Source of the DNA: Epiperipatus broadwayi
Taxonomy: Eukaryota; Onychophora; Udeonychophora; Euonychophora; Peripatidae
NCBI GenBank assembly: GCA_028023455.1
Contig: JAQFVV010000022.1
Span: 10,247,100-10,311,099, forward strand
Length of the DNA stretch: 64,000 nt
Direction of reading: 5' to 3'
The notes beneath the pieces were generated by a model. It was not told where the DNA came from, made no database searches, and saw nothing but the letters and a program-made list of their open reading frames with translations. Positions 21,821 through 32,947 of the stretch are shown here, one piece after another (the stretch's first letter is position 1; each line of letters begins with the position of its first letter). Both the position numbers and the translations under genes were made by a program.

Positions 21821-22884
21821 CTACATAAAAGATTTTTTTCTTTAATACTTTTTGAAATCTTAACAAAAATAGGCAAAACTTCAATGTCATCAGCTTTTCC
21901 CTTTTTTATTTAAAAAAATAAATTTATAATTATAACAGTAATAAAATACAATATTAAACCAAGATTACTAGATTGAACTTGTGCACATGAGTTAAAGTTG
22001 AAACAATTTCAATGATTTAAAACTCAAAAATGAATATTCTCAGCTGTTCATGATGATGTGTTATTTTCATTGATAGTGCTTTTAAGGCTTCGTTTACTCG
22101 AAGGAAAATAAGGAGAGGAAGGAATACTGGACATCATTTCAATTTTTTTAAAAAAAACAACAACAACTATTCATATGGAAAAATATTGTGTCCATATTGT
22201 AATTTGTCTATAATTGATGTGGCAAAATAATTATTTGAGGAATGATTGAAACAAGAAAAAATAACATTATTTATATACAGCTAATTTTGGGCCCTCATAG
22301 AGCTGATACAATGTACTAGAAAATAAAAATAATAAGAATAATGCAATGAAGTTTCACTGTTTGTGTCATTTCTGTGTAAAATGGTAATAAAATTAATCTT
22401 GTTATCTACATGAGGAATGTTTTTGCTTTATTAATGCCTGATTAGTTCTTGTTGAATTTGTATTGGCCATTTTTTCTGAGAATTAGGCTGAGATTTTTTT
22501 ACCTAAGGCTCTAATAAGAAATGTCTGATTGTTCTTACTTTATTGATAGGTAATTTTCTCACCTGGGATAATTTAGAAATTTGGCCTAAATTTTAATTTT
22601 TCATGATTTTGCATTTTCTTATAAATCTATATTTATTATTTAATAATTTGTGAAATATTCAGTTATGGTTCATATTAAGTGTTCTAATTTCATGTGTGGT
22701 GAAGTTAAATGAATCAGCATGGATATTGCAGTAATTATTTATATCTGTAAATGTATATTTTAAATAAATAAATCTTCAAATAAAATGATAATTAGACTGG
22801 TGCAACAGATGCTCTGTTTTTAATAATATCCTATTTTTGTTTTTTACTAATGGCTCTATGTAACACTCTTAAAAATCCTGTGAA
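21821..22884. other. gene-free stretch
   Basis: Nothing recognised apart from A/T runs. The segment is comparatively purine-rich around 22080-22250, without an open frame. Confidence 0.4.
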
Positions 22885-23000
22885 ATATGGCACAGTGGTA
22901 GAGGATGAACTCAAAAGCTAAAGGTTCCTCCATCAAAGCTCAGCTGTGTTATTTTCAGTGCTTGAATATTCACATATATTCTGTATGTATTGGATTATGA
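22885..23000 (+). mobile_element. possible tRNA-like SINE fragment
   Basis: The segment atggcacagtggtagaggat resembles an A-box head, and aaggttcctccatcaaagc a decayed B-box. The following cagctgtgttattttcagtg recurs at about 46800 as tagctgtgttattttcaatg. Two copies of the downstream segment support a dispersed element, but the head is too decayed for a firm family call. Confidence 0.35.
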
Positions 23001-24656
23001 GTGTAAAGCAAAGGAATACTAACAGACTTCCCTAATATATATATATCAAAAACGTGAAAATATTTTTTATTGGAAAGTAGGAAATAATATTTCAAGCACT
23101 GTATTTCTATACAAAGATGATATATGTGTGTGCTCCCAGTTGTTAGCAGAAGTCACAGATAACTGAACAATATATATTTTAAGAAAGAAATAATATTTAA
23201 TCATTATGAACTTAGTCTCAGTTACTGATTATATTATAAAGATTACAGTATTTCAAAGACACTTTAAAGAAGTACAGTATCGAGTGCTTTCATTGGAAAG
23301 AAATAACTAACAATAAAATGCAATTTTAGAGCTATATTTGTTTACTGTAAAATTTGCTAAGAAGTTGACAGTATTATGCAACCTCAAATAGATTAAATAG
23401 CAAGAATGTCATATTTGTATGTAATTATGTTTCATGTTTTGGTTTGTAGAGTCATCACAAAATCTTTAAAGATTTATTCCTTGCTCTTCTATATCCCCCC
23501 CCACCCCTTTTTCTGGAACTAAAATATTCATACCCTTTATAAATAAAAATAATGATGAATAATTGTCGATAAAAGTTGGCCATGAATAAAAATAATGATG
23601 AATAATATCCGATAAAAGTTGGCAATAAAATTTAATACCCTTATAGTAAATGGAGCTAATCATCATTACCTTAAATGTAGGATTGAGAAATCTAAGGATT
23701 TAAGCAGCAGGCAACATCTTATAGAATATCACTATTTCTGAAAATTTCAATTCGAAAATAAGGTTCTGTTATAATTGTTTTTAATTAAATGATTATAGAT
23801 AGATCCATAAAAATGGATTACAACCATCATGTGCTATAATTAAACCAGAAAAATAATTGATAAATGCACAAATGATATCACATCATAAAACCTCTGGACC
23901 TAATCAGATATCATCAAAGAGCACAGATAGGTTAGAAACCGACTAATAATGCTTTGTGGTAAGCAGTTTAATAATCAGATAATAATAATGGCATATCTCT
24001 GATAGTGAAAAACTTGCCAATTTTTAAATTTATTCTACTATTGCTATATGAACTTATTATCTTAAACATTTTGCTGGAAAATTGGCAATTCTTGCTCTAA
24101 AGGGCAAATACTTTCTCTCTGTTCGCATTTCAAAAATTTCATTTCTTTATTTTATACAAGGTATCAGCCTGAAATTTAAAAAAAAAAAAAATCATTAAAA
24201 TTTTTAATCAAACTCAGCTCATTTATTTAATTATAGAGATATGATACTAAATAAGTAATTATATAGTTTAGCGATCTGCTTTTTGTAGCCCCCCCCCCCC
24301 CCACTTTCTTGTTTATTAAGATTAATATTAACAAAACATCAGCATACTAAACATACTTCCAAGAGCAGTTTTCTTTGCATACATATTCCAAAGCTATCTA
24401 TCATAAATATAAGTAATAATTGAATTTTATATGGTATTACTATATAATCTATAGTCCTAGAAGTTTCTGGTTTTTATTTTCATCAGTAAGGAATTTAAAA
24501 TTCAAAACTGGAAGTAATACATTTATATTTCTAAAAATTGTCTTTTATTTCTTTATATTATTCAACTAACATTTTGAAATTTTAAAACTTTAAAAAGTTT
24601 TTGATTCCAAATCAATTCATTTGCATATTTATATAGATCTGATATCAGATTCATAA
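23001..24656. other. gene-free stretch with small repeats
   Basis: It contains a tandem duplication near 23540-23625 (aataaaaataatgatgaata plus a gataaaagttggc segment, twice). Two C-runs occur, near 23493 and at 24289-24302 (14 C), which stand out in such AT-rich DNA. A weak, decayed family A fragment lies near 24450-24500 (gtttctggtttttattttc). No coding signal was seen. Confidence 0.45.
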
Positions 24657-24831
24657 CTATATCTTTTAGTTAAACCAGCAAGCATCACATGATCACATCT
24701 CCAATACTAGCACATAATTGTTTATAAACAAAGCAAAGCAAAACTCCATATAGTAGTGTCACCTGTGCTAAACAGAGTAATCAATGGATGCAAGAAGGCT
24801 TGTGCATAAAATCCCTATCTAATGCCTACTC

Positions 24832-24890
24832 ATCCAATATCCCCAGACTAGTTTCTGGCTTGTGGCCTTCGTCAGTGAGGAGCTTTGGAT
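24832..24890 (-). ncRNA. hammerhead-like motif, family A left arm
   Basis: Mirror copy of 24938-24997. Here the core reads CTGACGA, still within CUGANGA, with GAAA and GTC intact. Confidence 0.55.
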
Positions 24891-24937
24891 CTGAGAGCAC
24901 TGCATCTAGATCCTAAGATCTAGATGCAGTGCTCTCA

Positions 24938-24997
24938 GATCCAAAGCTCCTCACTGATGAAGGCCACAAGCCAGAAACTAGTCTGGGGATATTGGAT
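24938..24997 (+). ncRNA. hammerhead-like motif, family A right arm (best copy)
   Basis: CTGATGA lies at 24954-24960, GAAA at 24974-24977 and GTC at 24981-24983. Stem I: tcctca before the core pairs over 6 bp with tgggga after GTC (one G-U). A 2x2 internal loop follows, then further pairing of gatccaa-side with ttggat-side bases. Stem II is ggc/gcc with loop cacaa. Helix III is minimal: C-G after the A-U pair, with loop ta, as described for the short-helix-III type I hammerheads of Penelope-like elements. Weak point: position 10.1/11.1 is an A-A apposition in every copy seen here. The GUC cleavage triplet is canonical. Confidence 0.65.
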
Positions 24998-25114
24998 GAG
25001 GAGGCATTAGATAGGGATTTTATGCACAAGCCTTCTGGCATCCATTGATTACTCTGTTTAGCACAGGTGGCACTACTATATGGAGTTTTGCTTTGCTTTG
25101 TTTATATCTTTTAG

Positions 25115-26329
25115 ATGCTTTAGTTTTATATTTAGGTTAAGATGTAAAATTGAAGTCACTAAACATATAGTTATTGATCAGGTGTCAAATTTATGTAGCC
25201 ATGTAAGGTTGTTGTTGGCGTAATTTAAATCTTAAGAGTTTTTTTTTTTATATTTCTGCTGTTATCTGAATATTATAAAGGAATGAAAAATAGCTGTTAG
25301 ATATTAGTTTTACTATGAAGTCTAAATTTTTATTAGTGATGACATAACTCAAAAACAAATATGGTAATATGTTCTTTGTAGTACTACTATCTGACACCCA
25401 TTGGTTACTCAAGCTTACAATAAATTCTCTATGGTGGAATGAAGAAATAACTCTTGGGAGCTGTTTCATTAGCTGTAAAAGTTATGATAATTTGTCAATA
25501 AAAATACATTTATAAGTTGTGATTACCAGTAGTTGGGTAAGTGTCATATTTCTATAAGTACTGAGTTTGTGATAGAATAATATCTATCTCATTGAATGTG
25601 TCATATAATAACAAATATATTCTACATAGCCAAAGTTCTAAAAGAGTGTAAAAAATACTACAACATGATAAAAGATTTCATTCTACACATATTTAAAGAT
25701 TCTTCAATATTTTTATATATCTATAAGAGCAATAAAAATAGTAAAGATTTGCTTTGGTATCTCAGTAAATAATTTAAAATGAAATTGGATCATGCAATAA
25801 CTATTGTTTATTTTCACAAAAATGAATTAGCATTCAAACTATCTTTCAAGTTCAATAGCAATGCAAACTTTTCCTCATCTTTACTTATCTGTAATGTCAA
25901 TAATCATATGAGCAATACACTTTAACGGACAAAAAAATTCTACTGACACCATCATCAGTTGCAGCTACTCATTTATTAAAAAAAGATTTAAATAAAAGAC
26001 AAAAAAAAAGAGTTAAAAGTGAGTTTGGCAATGACTTTTCAAACCAATATATGAATCACAAATATGATCACTGGTTTTAAAGTTTATTTATTTAAAATCT
26101 TGCAACATTATAATTTTTTAAACTCTTTTAGCAGCAATCTTTTCTTTCTAATGATTTTAGGTTCTTGCTTTATTGTAGCTTTTTAATGTCTTCTATTCTG
26201 ATATTCTTCCAATGAAGGCAATTTAGCATTTGATCTTTGTAGAATGTCTGAGATAATCTTTATATCAGTTTTTATATTTAAAAAAAAAAAAACGTACTTA
26301 ATATTTTGCTTTCCTGAAGATTTGTGATG
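25115..26329. other. gene-free stretch
   Basis: Nothing recognised except a short family A-like scrap near 25390-25420 (acacccattggttactcaag). The minus strand toward 26.3 kb might derive from a PLE 5' coding region, given the PLE end that follows, but I could not support this. Confidence 0.35.
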
Positions 26330-26400
26330 AGGACATTTTTAATGTGATAGTATGTTGGACTATTTCCATCATCCGTCTTTAAATGTTGAATGTCTAGAAA
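26330..26400 (-). repeat. PLE terminal-repeat tail fragment
   Basis: The segment gttggactatttccatcatc followed by a tgttgaatgtct segment is the reverse complement of the tail shared by the PLE terminal repeats (agacattcaata, then gatgatggaaat and ccaacat). No HHR-like or tRNA-like part remains. Confidence 0.5.
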
Positions 26401-26759
26401 AATCACATTCTTGATATTGGCTATAAAATATGTTTTTAGGAAGTTTGTTGCTACACCAATCTTTCGACCTTGCTATTTTATTTTCTAAATATTATAAACA
26501 ATCTTAAATCCAAATTAACCAGTATCTTTATAACATGATGATAGAGAAGACTTAGTCACTTCATATCAATCAATTTAAATGAATCACAGCCCTTTATATA
26601 ATTAATTTTGTTGAAGTAATTACATTATTATATGTATTAATAATTTACTATTTTTTGGTGAATTTCTGCAATTTGTTTTATTCTACAAATGCTTTTCTAA
26701 AAATAAAAATTACACTAAGTAAATTATAAATAAAATCACACATTTCTCCATTTCCCTCT

Positions 26760-27225
26760 TTACTTATTTTTTCAAAAGCTATTCCTAGGGAGTACTCTTT
26801 TTAAAGTCACTCTCTCACTTTCACCCGAGTCACCTTTCAACTTTGGCATCATGAACTCTTAACCTTTAACTTTAAACAAGTTGTTTTTTAAAAGAATGAA
26901 TTAATGCAGTAGGTAATTATTGTAGTTTTGAGATATTGAGTTTTTTTTTAATTATTATTTACTTTTCTCATTAAAGTTTCTTTTTGGAAGAGAGTTATTA
27001 TTACTAAATATTATATTCTATTGATGGTGACTGAAGATGTCTCCTTTATGATATGCCTTTAATGATTATGTTTCTTAAATGTGTCGGCTCCCTGTCAAAG
27101 CTAGCTTTTCAGTTTCCTTCTGCTCACCTTTCACCTTTGACTTGAATGAACTTTAACTTCTAACCTTTTAAACAAGTACTTTGAAGAAAGAACTAAATGT
27201 GGGTAGGGTCAAAACATATGACAGA
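26760..27225. repeat. diverged direct repeat, about 300 bp apart
   Basis: About 26800-26920 and 27070-27220 share an ordered series of blocks: cacctttcaactttg against cacctttcacctttgac, cttaacctttaac against cttctaaccttttaa, aaacaag, and aatgcagtagg against atgtgggtagg. It looks like an old duplication or two copies of one unit. Confidence 0.5.
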
Positions 27226-27639
27226 TAGATAAAGATTTAAAAACTAACCAAATGTCTCGTTTTCAAAAATCTATAAGTGATTATTAAGTGTTTTTTAAAT
27301 TTATTTTTATTTAAAATATGAAAACAATTTTAGAAAAGTGTGCAGGAGTATAATAAAATGAAGTTTAAATTAATTTGGACATTTTTTTTTTTTTTAAGCA
27401 AGAAGAATAATAAGCGATGAAACGGGAATTACAAATAACTCAAAATGTCTTTGAAATTTTTTAAATTCCATCTACTAAATAAGAACAGCTTAATATAATA
27501 AGTGATCGCTAATGTCAACTTATTTTTATGTAATGCGTATATTATGTTTTAGTAGCATACTTTTTCACTTTCTTTATACGATTTTATTGTAAGCTTTAGA
27601 AAGCAATGATAATTGTTAAATGATAGTGCTCAATAAATC
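27226..27639. other. gene-free stretch
   Basis: No feature recognised. Confidence 0.4.
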
Positions 27640-27925
27640 CCTAACGTGCTTTTCTATTCAAAATCTTATATTTATGGCTTTCATCTATGAGGAGCTTTGT
27701 CTCTTGGAACAGTGTAACTGAACCTTTAGGATCTAATGCATCTTCCGTCCAGCTTACATCATTTACTTTTATGTTATACCATCAAGCCATCTAGTCCAAA
27801 CTGAAAAACATATCAATGTTTCCAATTTAAACTAACTTGCTTATATAGACATATAAAACTGAAATCCAGTTCAATTTCTATATATTCTGGTATTCTTAGT
27901 TTTTTAATAACTAAAATCAGTTTAA
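27640..27925 (+). mobile_element. decayed hairpin family A fragment (long subfamily)
   Basis: Blocks of the long family A arm are recognisable in order: ttatggctttcatctatgag, gagctttg, ttaggatctaatgcatc, tgcttatatagacatataa, tgaaatccagttca and ttctggtattcttagtt. No terminus or second arm is seen. Confidence 0.5.
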
Positions 27926-28206
27926 ACCAAGAAAATATTACATAACCTATCTATCATGCAATAGGTCATATGATATTTTATTGATTTATGTATGTTATGT
28001 TCTAAGCAATTTAATAAGAAATCAATCAGAGGCCACTGTAATATAAAGAAAGTTCTTATACATTGTAAAGAAACTTGAAAAATTTTCCTTGCTCTAATTA
28101 TGCTTAAGATTTTTTTTCCCAACAACAAACTTATAGCCATATCAATTAATCATTCAATATTCGTTGTTAAAGAGGTATTTAGCTACTTTTAGCTAGAAAG
28201 TAAAAC

Positions 28207-28504
28207 AAAGATGAAAAATAAATACAATTTATCCAAACTTCAAAGACTTTTTAGCAAAACTTTATTTTTACATACACCTACGTTTCGACTGACCTGCAGT
28301 CTTCTTCAGAGCAAGGTTATTTTGATCTTCTAAATAAAAAAATGAAAATAACCTTGCTCTGAAGAAGACTGCAGGTCAGTCGAAACGTAGGTGTATGTAA
28401 AAGTAAAGTTTTGCTAAAAAGTGTTTGAAGTTTGGATAAATTGTATTTATATGATATTACGGCAAACCTAAGGAAAAGTGTGATTTTGGTAAAGATGAAA
28501 AATA
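28207..28504 (+). mobile_element. hairpin retroposon family C with 14-bp target duplication
   Basis: The direct repeat aaagatgaaaaata (28207-28220 and 28491-28504) brackets a palindrome with arms of about 105 bp (about 28219-28323 and 28343-28449), joined by about 20 bp of AT-rich spacer. The inner arms read accttgctctgaagaagac and, opposite, cttcttcagagcaagg. The right end adds a unique tail of about 40 bp (tgatattacggcaaacctaa). The layout copies that of family A: inverted dimer, one tailed end, long target duplication. A hammerhead-like core lies in each arm. Confidence 0.8.
28350..28405 (+). ncRNA. hammerhead-like motif, family C right arm
   Basis: CTGAAGA (28359-28365, fits CUGANGA) is followed by one extra A, stem II gactg/cagtc with loop caggt, then GAAA (28382-28385). 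No convincing stem I was found around it, so this is a partial match only. The same CTGAAGA-A-stem-GAAAC arrangement occurs in the PLE terminal repeats. The mirror copy lies in the left arm. Confidence 0.4.
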
Positions 28505-29880
28505 TTTAAATCTTTACCATCCAGCAAACTTAATGAATATTTTATTTATCAGATTTGCTAATCATTGTTCTTCTATAAGATGCTGCTACAGAAGTCTTTC
28601 TCCTTTAGTGAGTGGTTTAAAAACTTGTCTTTACCTACTTGTTTACCAGTGCTATATAAGTAATCTATTGATCAGATTTCTTAATAAAATATTTGCCTTG
28701 GTTTTTTGCCATTGTTTTCAAATTAGTTATTAAATTAACAAAAAAGTAAAATATTTTGTGCCATTTTATTATATAACATTGATTCTAATATTATAATTCT
28801 GTGTTGTCCATTACTCATAACTTATTATAGTACTTAATATTGGAGCTGCATTGTTAAATGATTTCATGGAGACTATAATAAAGATAAGTGTCTAACCTGT
28901 ATATAGATAAATCACAGTAAATTAATTACCATGCTTACAATTTTTTACATTAAAATAAATAAACTGTAATACTGTACAAAAAGTTAAATAAACAAAATTC
29001 TGAAAACATACATTAGAAAGTCTATGCATTATTTAATAGCAATAATGAGGAAACAAAGCACAAAAATATCTATTAATATATATATAAAGTAATTGATAGT
29101 TTCTTGGCAACATTAAATGCTAAGTTATCTCTGTTTACATAGCTATAATCTCATTTCTGTTCTTTATTATAATAACAATCCATGGAAATATTTAATTCAA
29201 CATAAATATATATGTATATAATGAAATCAAACTATAAAAGTGAAAAGCAGAAATGAATTGGAATGAATATGATTTGGGTACTTATATATAAAAGTAGTTG
29301 AATGCCATATTTAAACATGATGGTTTTAGGAAACTAAGTTGTGATTCACAGACCATGAAGTCTGACACTGCACCAAACCATTTGTCATGAATTCATAAAA
29401 AGCTTGAGCACTGGAAGTGATAGAACAGCCAGAATCCATGAATTTTGAGCTCCAGAATCTGCCCCTTTACAATTGCAAAACTACACAGTGCTTAACATGT
29501 ATTGAATATTTATTATGGCCCCATTTTCTCAATGGTAATAATTTTATTAAATAAGCTTAGTTCTTTTATTTGCTTTATTTTTAAATTTACTGAATACTAC
29601 TATAGTACTGAAGTACTAGTAATCAATCTGTAATAAAGAACAATAAAATGCCATATAATTTTTGAAATCATAAAGACTTTTAAATGTTTGAGTTTTTTTA
29701 TTCTTTTATTATAGTTTGGTGTTGATTATTCAGTACACTCTAAACATTTCACCATATAAAAAAATGGAGAGCTGAGAATTTTTCATAAAAATTTAACAAC
29801 CAATAGTATGTAAAGTTAATAATATTTTTAAAAGCTGCTTTTCATTTTGCTCAGGGATAATGCTATTAATTATTATTTTT
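28505..29880. other. gene-free stretch
   Basis: A 66-codon plus frame near 28.53-28.73 kb and the rest of the stretch show no recognisable product. The segment 29340-29480 is a little less AT-rich but has no coding signature. Confidence 0.4.
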
Positions 29881-29888
29881 AATTGAAT

Positions 29889-30016
29889 GCACTGTGCAGT
29901 TTAGTGCAATCGGTAGAGCATCTGACTTTAAGATCGGGAGGTCCCAGGATTGATTCTGGTGCTGTTCGAACTTCTTATGAACTCCTGAGGCAATAAAATC
30001 ATAAGTCTTTTTTTTA
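29889..30016 (+). mobile_element. SINE S2 (tRNA-Lys-like head), with target duplication
   Basis: The A-box-like segment agtgcaatcggtagagc is followed by catctgactttaaga and a B-box-like ggattgattctgg, similar in spacing to tRNA-Lys-type heads. The tail gttcgaacttcttatgaact then ctgaggcaataaa and a T-run recurs in the copies at 30.33 and 32.36 kb. Direct repeats aattgaat at 29881-29888 and 30017-30024 bracket the element. It is a degenerate Pol III-type SINE, not a functional tRNA gene: the anticodon arm does not close. Confidence 0.7.
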
Positions 30017-30333
30017 ATTGAATATTTAATTACTCTTTTGCAGAAATTGTATTCAGTTTTCATGGAAAAAGGAATAATACTGTGTGTATATATGTGTGTG
30101 TGCTTGTTTATAAATAAATGCTTAAAATGTTCTAGAAAATCAACTGACTAACAGAATTATCTTGGAGAAAAGTCTAATTTAAAATAAATTATTAGTAACC
30201 AATGACTGAACTTGACTTAAAAACTTGTTCTCTTTAAATAATTGTCAATTAAAATTACAATAATTTATATTTTTGACCAGTTATTGTAAAGTACATTATT
30301 TACTGTAATCTATACTTTTGATCTATATATTAC

Positions 30334-30456
30334 CCTGCATGGTTTAGTGTAGTTGGTAGAGTGTCCGATGAGATTGGGAAGCCCCAGGATAAATTCTGGC
30401 ATGCCCATTTCTTGGAACTCGAACTTCTTATGAATTCCCGAGCAATAAAGCCATTA
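30334..30456 (+). mobile_element. SINE S2, second copy
   Basis: Head tggtttagtgtagttggtag, B-box-like aggataaattctgg, then the shared tail gaacttcttatgaattcc followed by gagcaataaag. The D/anticodon region has a deletion compared with the first copy. Confidence 0.65.
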
Positions 30457-30837
30457 GTATATATATATTAATGTAACCTCAGAATAATCATTATCAATAT
30501 GGATAACCTTCAGTAAATTCTGTTGATTTCATTATATGATCAAATAATTTAAATCAGATTACATTTTGTATCAGTTTTGAAGGTTCAATATAAATAATTC
30601 ATACAACATGTATTCTAAGAAAAGCTAAGTTGAGCGTGCTTTCAACTTACTTCTAGTCATATCCATAGCTACACCCAAAAGGATCACAAGATTTGTAGAA
30701 GAATCACGAGGGTGGTGATTTACATAAAATTTGATAGGGAAATATGTAAATGAATTTATTTAATTGAGCCATTTTTTGATAAGAGGGTGCAGGATTCTTT
30801 CTTGTTGGTTGCATGTATATTGTTGACAAAGTGCCAG

Positions 30838-31607
30838 GTCTCTTTAACTTTACATCACATGATCATCATTTCCTATGCTTGCACAAGCTGTTATTAGCAG
30901 TAGCAAATTCTCCAAACAGTAGTGCCATGTAGTGCAAGTCTTTGTAATCAATGGCTGAAGTAAGCTTTATGCATAAATCCCATCTAGTACCTACTCATCC
31001 AATATCTCCAGACTAGTTTCTAGCTTGTGGCTTTAATTAATGAGTAACTTTAGATCTGAGAGCACTGCACCTCAATCTAAGGATCTAAGGCAATGTTCTA
31101 GCAGCCACAATTTTACCTATTTAATTAAATATAAAGCTAGTAGCTCAAGATGAAAATACCTTAATATTGCAATCCCAGCATATTCACCTGTATAGTCATA
31201 TAGATGTGAATCTAGTTCAGCATCTATACATTTTGGTGCCCTTGGATAATGGTGCCTGTAGTTTTTGATAAACCAAGGACACCAAAAGGTATAGATAGTG
31301 AACTGGTTGCAGATCTGTAAGACTGTACAGGCAAATGAGCATGGATTGAAAACATTAAGGTATTTTTATCTTGAGCTCCTAGCTTTATAGTTTACTAAAT
31401 AGATAAATGGTGGCTGCTAGAGAATTCCATTAGATACTTAGATTTAGATACAGTGCTCTCAGACTCAAAGCTTCTCACTGATGAAAGCCACAAGCTAGAA
31501 ACTAGTCTGGAGATTTTATGCATGTACCTTCCTGCAACCATTGATTACTGAGGCTTGCACTAGGTGACACTACTATTTGGAGAGTTTGCTACTGTCTCTT
31601 TAACTTT
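30838..31607 (-). mobile_element. hairpin retroposon family A, long palindrome with 14-bp target duplication
   Basis: gtctctttaacttt at 30838-30851 and 31594-31607 brackets an inverted dimer of about 740 bp turning near 31240. The left end is the constant terminus acatcacatgatcatc. The right end stops inside the arm (gagagtttgctact), so about 45 bp of the terminus is missing there. Arms include the long-subfamily blocks (ctcaagatgaaaatacc, tagttcagcatctataca). They are more diverged than those at 24.7 kb. Hammerhead-like motifs: minus about 31000-31060, plus 31463-31520 (CTGATGA 31478-31484, GAAA 31498-31501, GTC 31505-31507). Confidence 0.8.
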
Positions 31608-32354
31608 GTGTTTAGCATCATTTTTTTGGAACAAACAATACTGGTGGATGTGAGTTCAAAGCTGTGACCATGTTTAGATTCATGTTCAAGGAAATTAGAT
31701 TTAATATCCTCATGGATACCTATAGCTATGAAAATGACTACTAGTTATTCAAAAGCATGCTCGGCATATGTTGATATGTTTCACTTTTTTTTTTAAAAAA
31801 GTATAAAACAAGCTTTTCTTAATATACATGTTGCATGTATTATTTATATTGAATTATATTATTCTGAGAAAAGCTTAAAAATTTTGGAATTTTCCTATTA
31901 TTCAGTAAATATAATATTAACTTTGTCATTGGTTGTCTGCATATTGGCAATGGCATCAATTTTAAACCTCTACCAAAGTTATACTTAAATTACTTAGTTC
32001 CATTTTTAGATCAATGTCAACTGTATTAAACTTGTACTACTGTATGTAATATCTGAGCGTTTTCTGTGGATAAAGATTAATACTAACCATTCTTTTTCTT
32101 ATGTTTATGTTTTTGTATATTATTAATATTAAATGTTTCAACATATACTGGCAGTTATTTTTTTACACCATAGAAAAATGATTAACAAAATTATCACTTC
32201 AGAAGTTTCTTTTTTTTCTTCTTCCCTTTATAGGAGGGTTATCTATCAACATTATTAAAAGTTAAAAGTAAGATTCACTTATGGAACTTCAGTTTTATTT
32301 GAGTATAAGTCTTTTTTTTTCTGTGCGACTCTAGTCAGTAATTTAAAATTTTGC
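31608..32354. other. gene-free stretch
   Basis: No feature recognised. Confidence 0.4.
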
Positions 32355-32450
32355 ATAGTTTGTACTGGTGCAGAGTGGCAGACTTTGGATCATTACACAG
32401 CTCCGCCACTCTTGGTGTTCAGACTTTTTATGAACTCCAGGCAATGTATT
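32355..32450 (+). mobile_element. SINE S2, decayed third copy
   Basis: The tail ggtgttcagactttttatga then actccaggcaat matches the S2 tail. The head (catagtttgtactggtgcag) is rearranged. Confidence 0.5.
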
Positions 32451-32947
32451 ATTTAATTATTATATATTGATCTAATATATTATTGAAATGGTTACAAACT
32501 TTATTTAAACTTATAAATTGTCATGAATTTGTTTAACAATTTTGGAAATTGACAGTGTTTAGTTATTATCATTTGTATGGTCTCTTGCTCAGTATGTCAT
32601 GTGTTGTTTGATATCAAAATCACATTGACCATGATAATTCCATTCAGTTGACCAAACAGGTTTTTTTTTACCTTAGCTGAGAATAACTCTTTAGTTCTTT
32701 CATTCAGCAATTTGACATGACATTAAATCACACAAAGTAAAAACATATATTGTTTATTGCTTGTAAAATGGATATCCAAATATTCAAGGGACATGATAAT
32801 AATTCCAGTTCATAGACAGTTTAACTGGTATATTTTTATTTTATTTAACTTATAATCATTTCATGAACTTTTAATTTTTTTTTTAGTCCATCACACTACT
32901 AAACCAGACAGATGTATATAATAAGCAATTTATTATTCATAAAAGTT

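Larger units (their letters stand above)
24657..25114 (-). mobile_element. hairpin retroposon family A, near-perfect palindrome
   Basis: The flanking direct repeat tatatcttttag at 24657-24668 and 25103-25114 (12 bp) brackets two inverted arms of about 190 bp (24723-24913 and about 24917-25106). The arms are nearly identical and the turn is only a few bases. The constant terminus catcacatgatcac lies at the left, preceded by a short untemplated-looking ttaaaccagcaag. The right end is variable (tttgctttgctttg). The RNA or single strand would fold into a hairpin almost 200 bp long. Arm identity implies recent origin or gene conversion between arms. Each arm holds one hammerhead-like motif, pointing away from the centre. 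Confidence 0.85.

Noticed and set aside
24289-24302. Poly-C run as a structural or regulatory element
   Set aside because: A single homopolymer of 14 with no other motif; i-motif or regulatory claims would be speculation.
24657-25114. CRISPR-like or tandem array reading of the repeated blocks
   Set aside because: The repeats are inverted, long and mobile-element-like; there are no regularly spaced short direct repeats.
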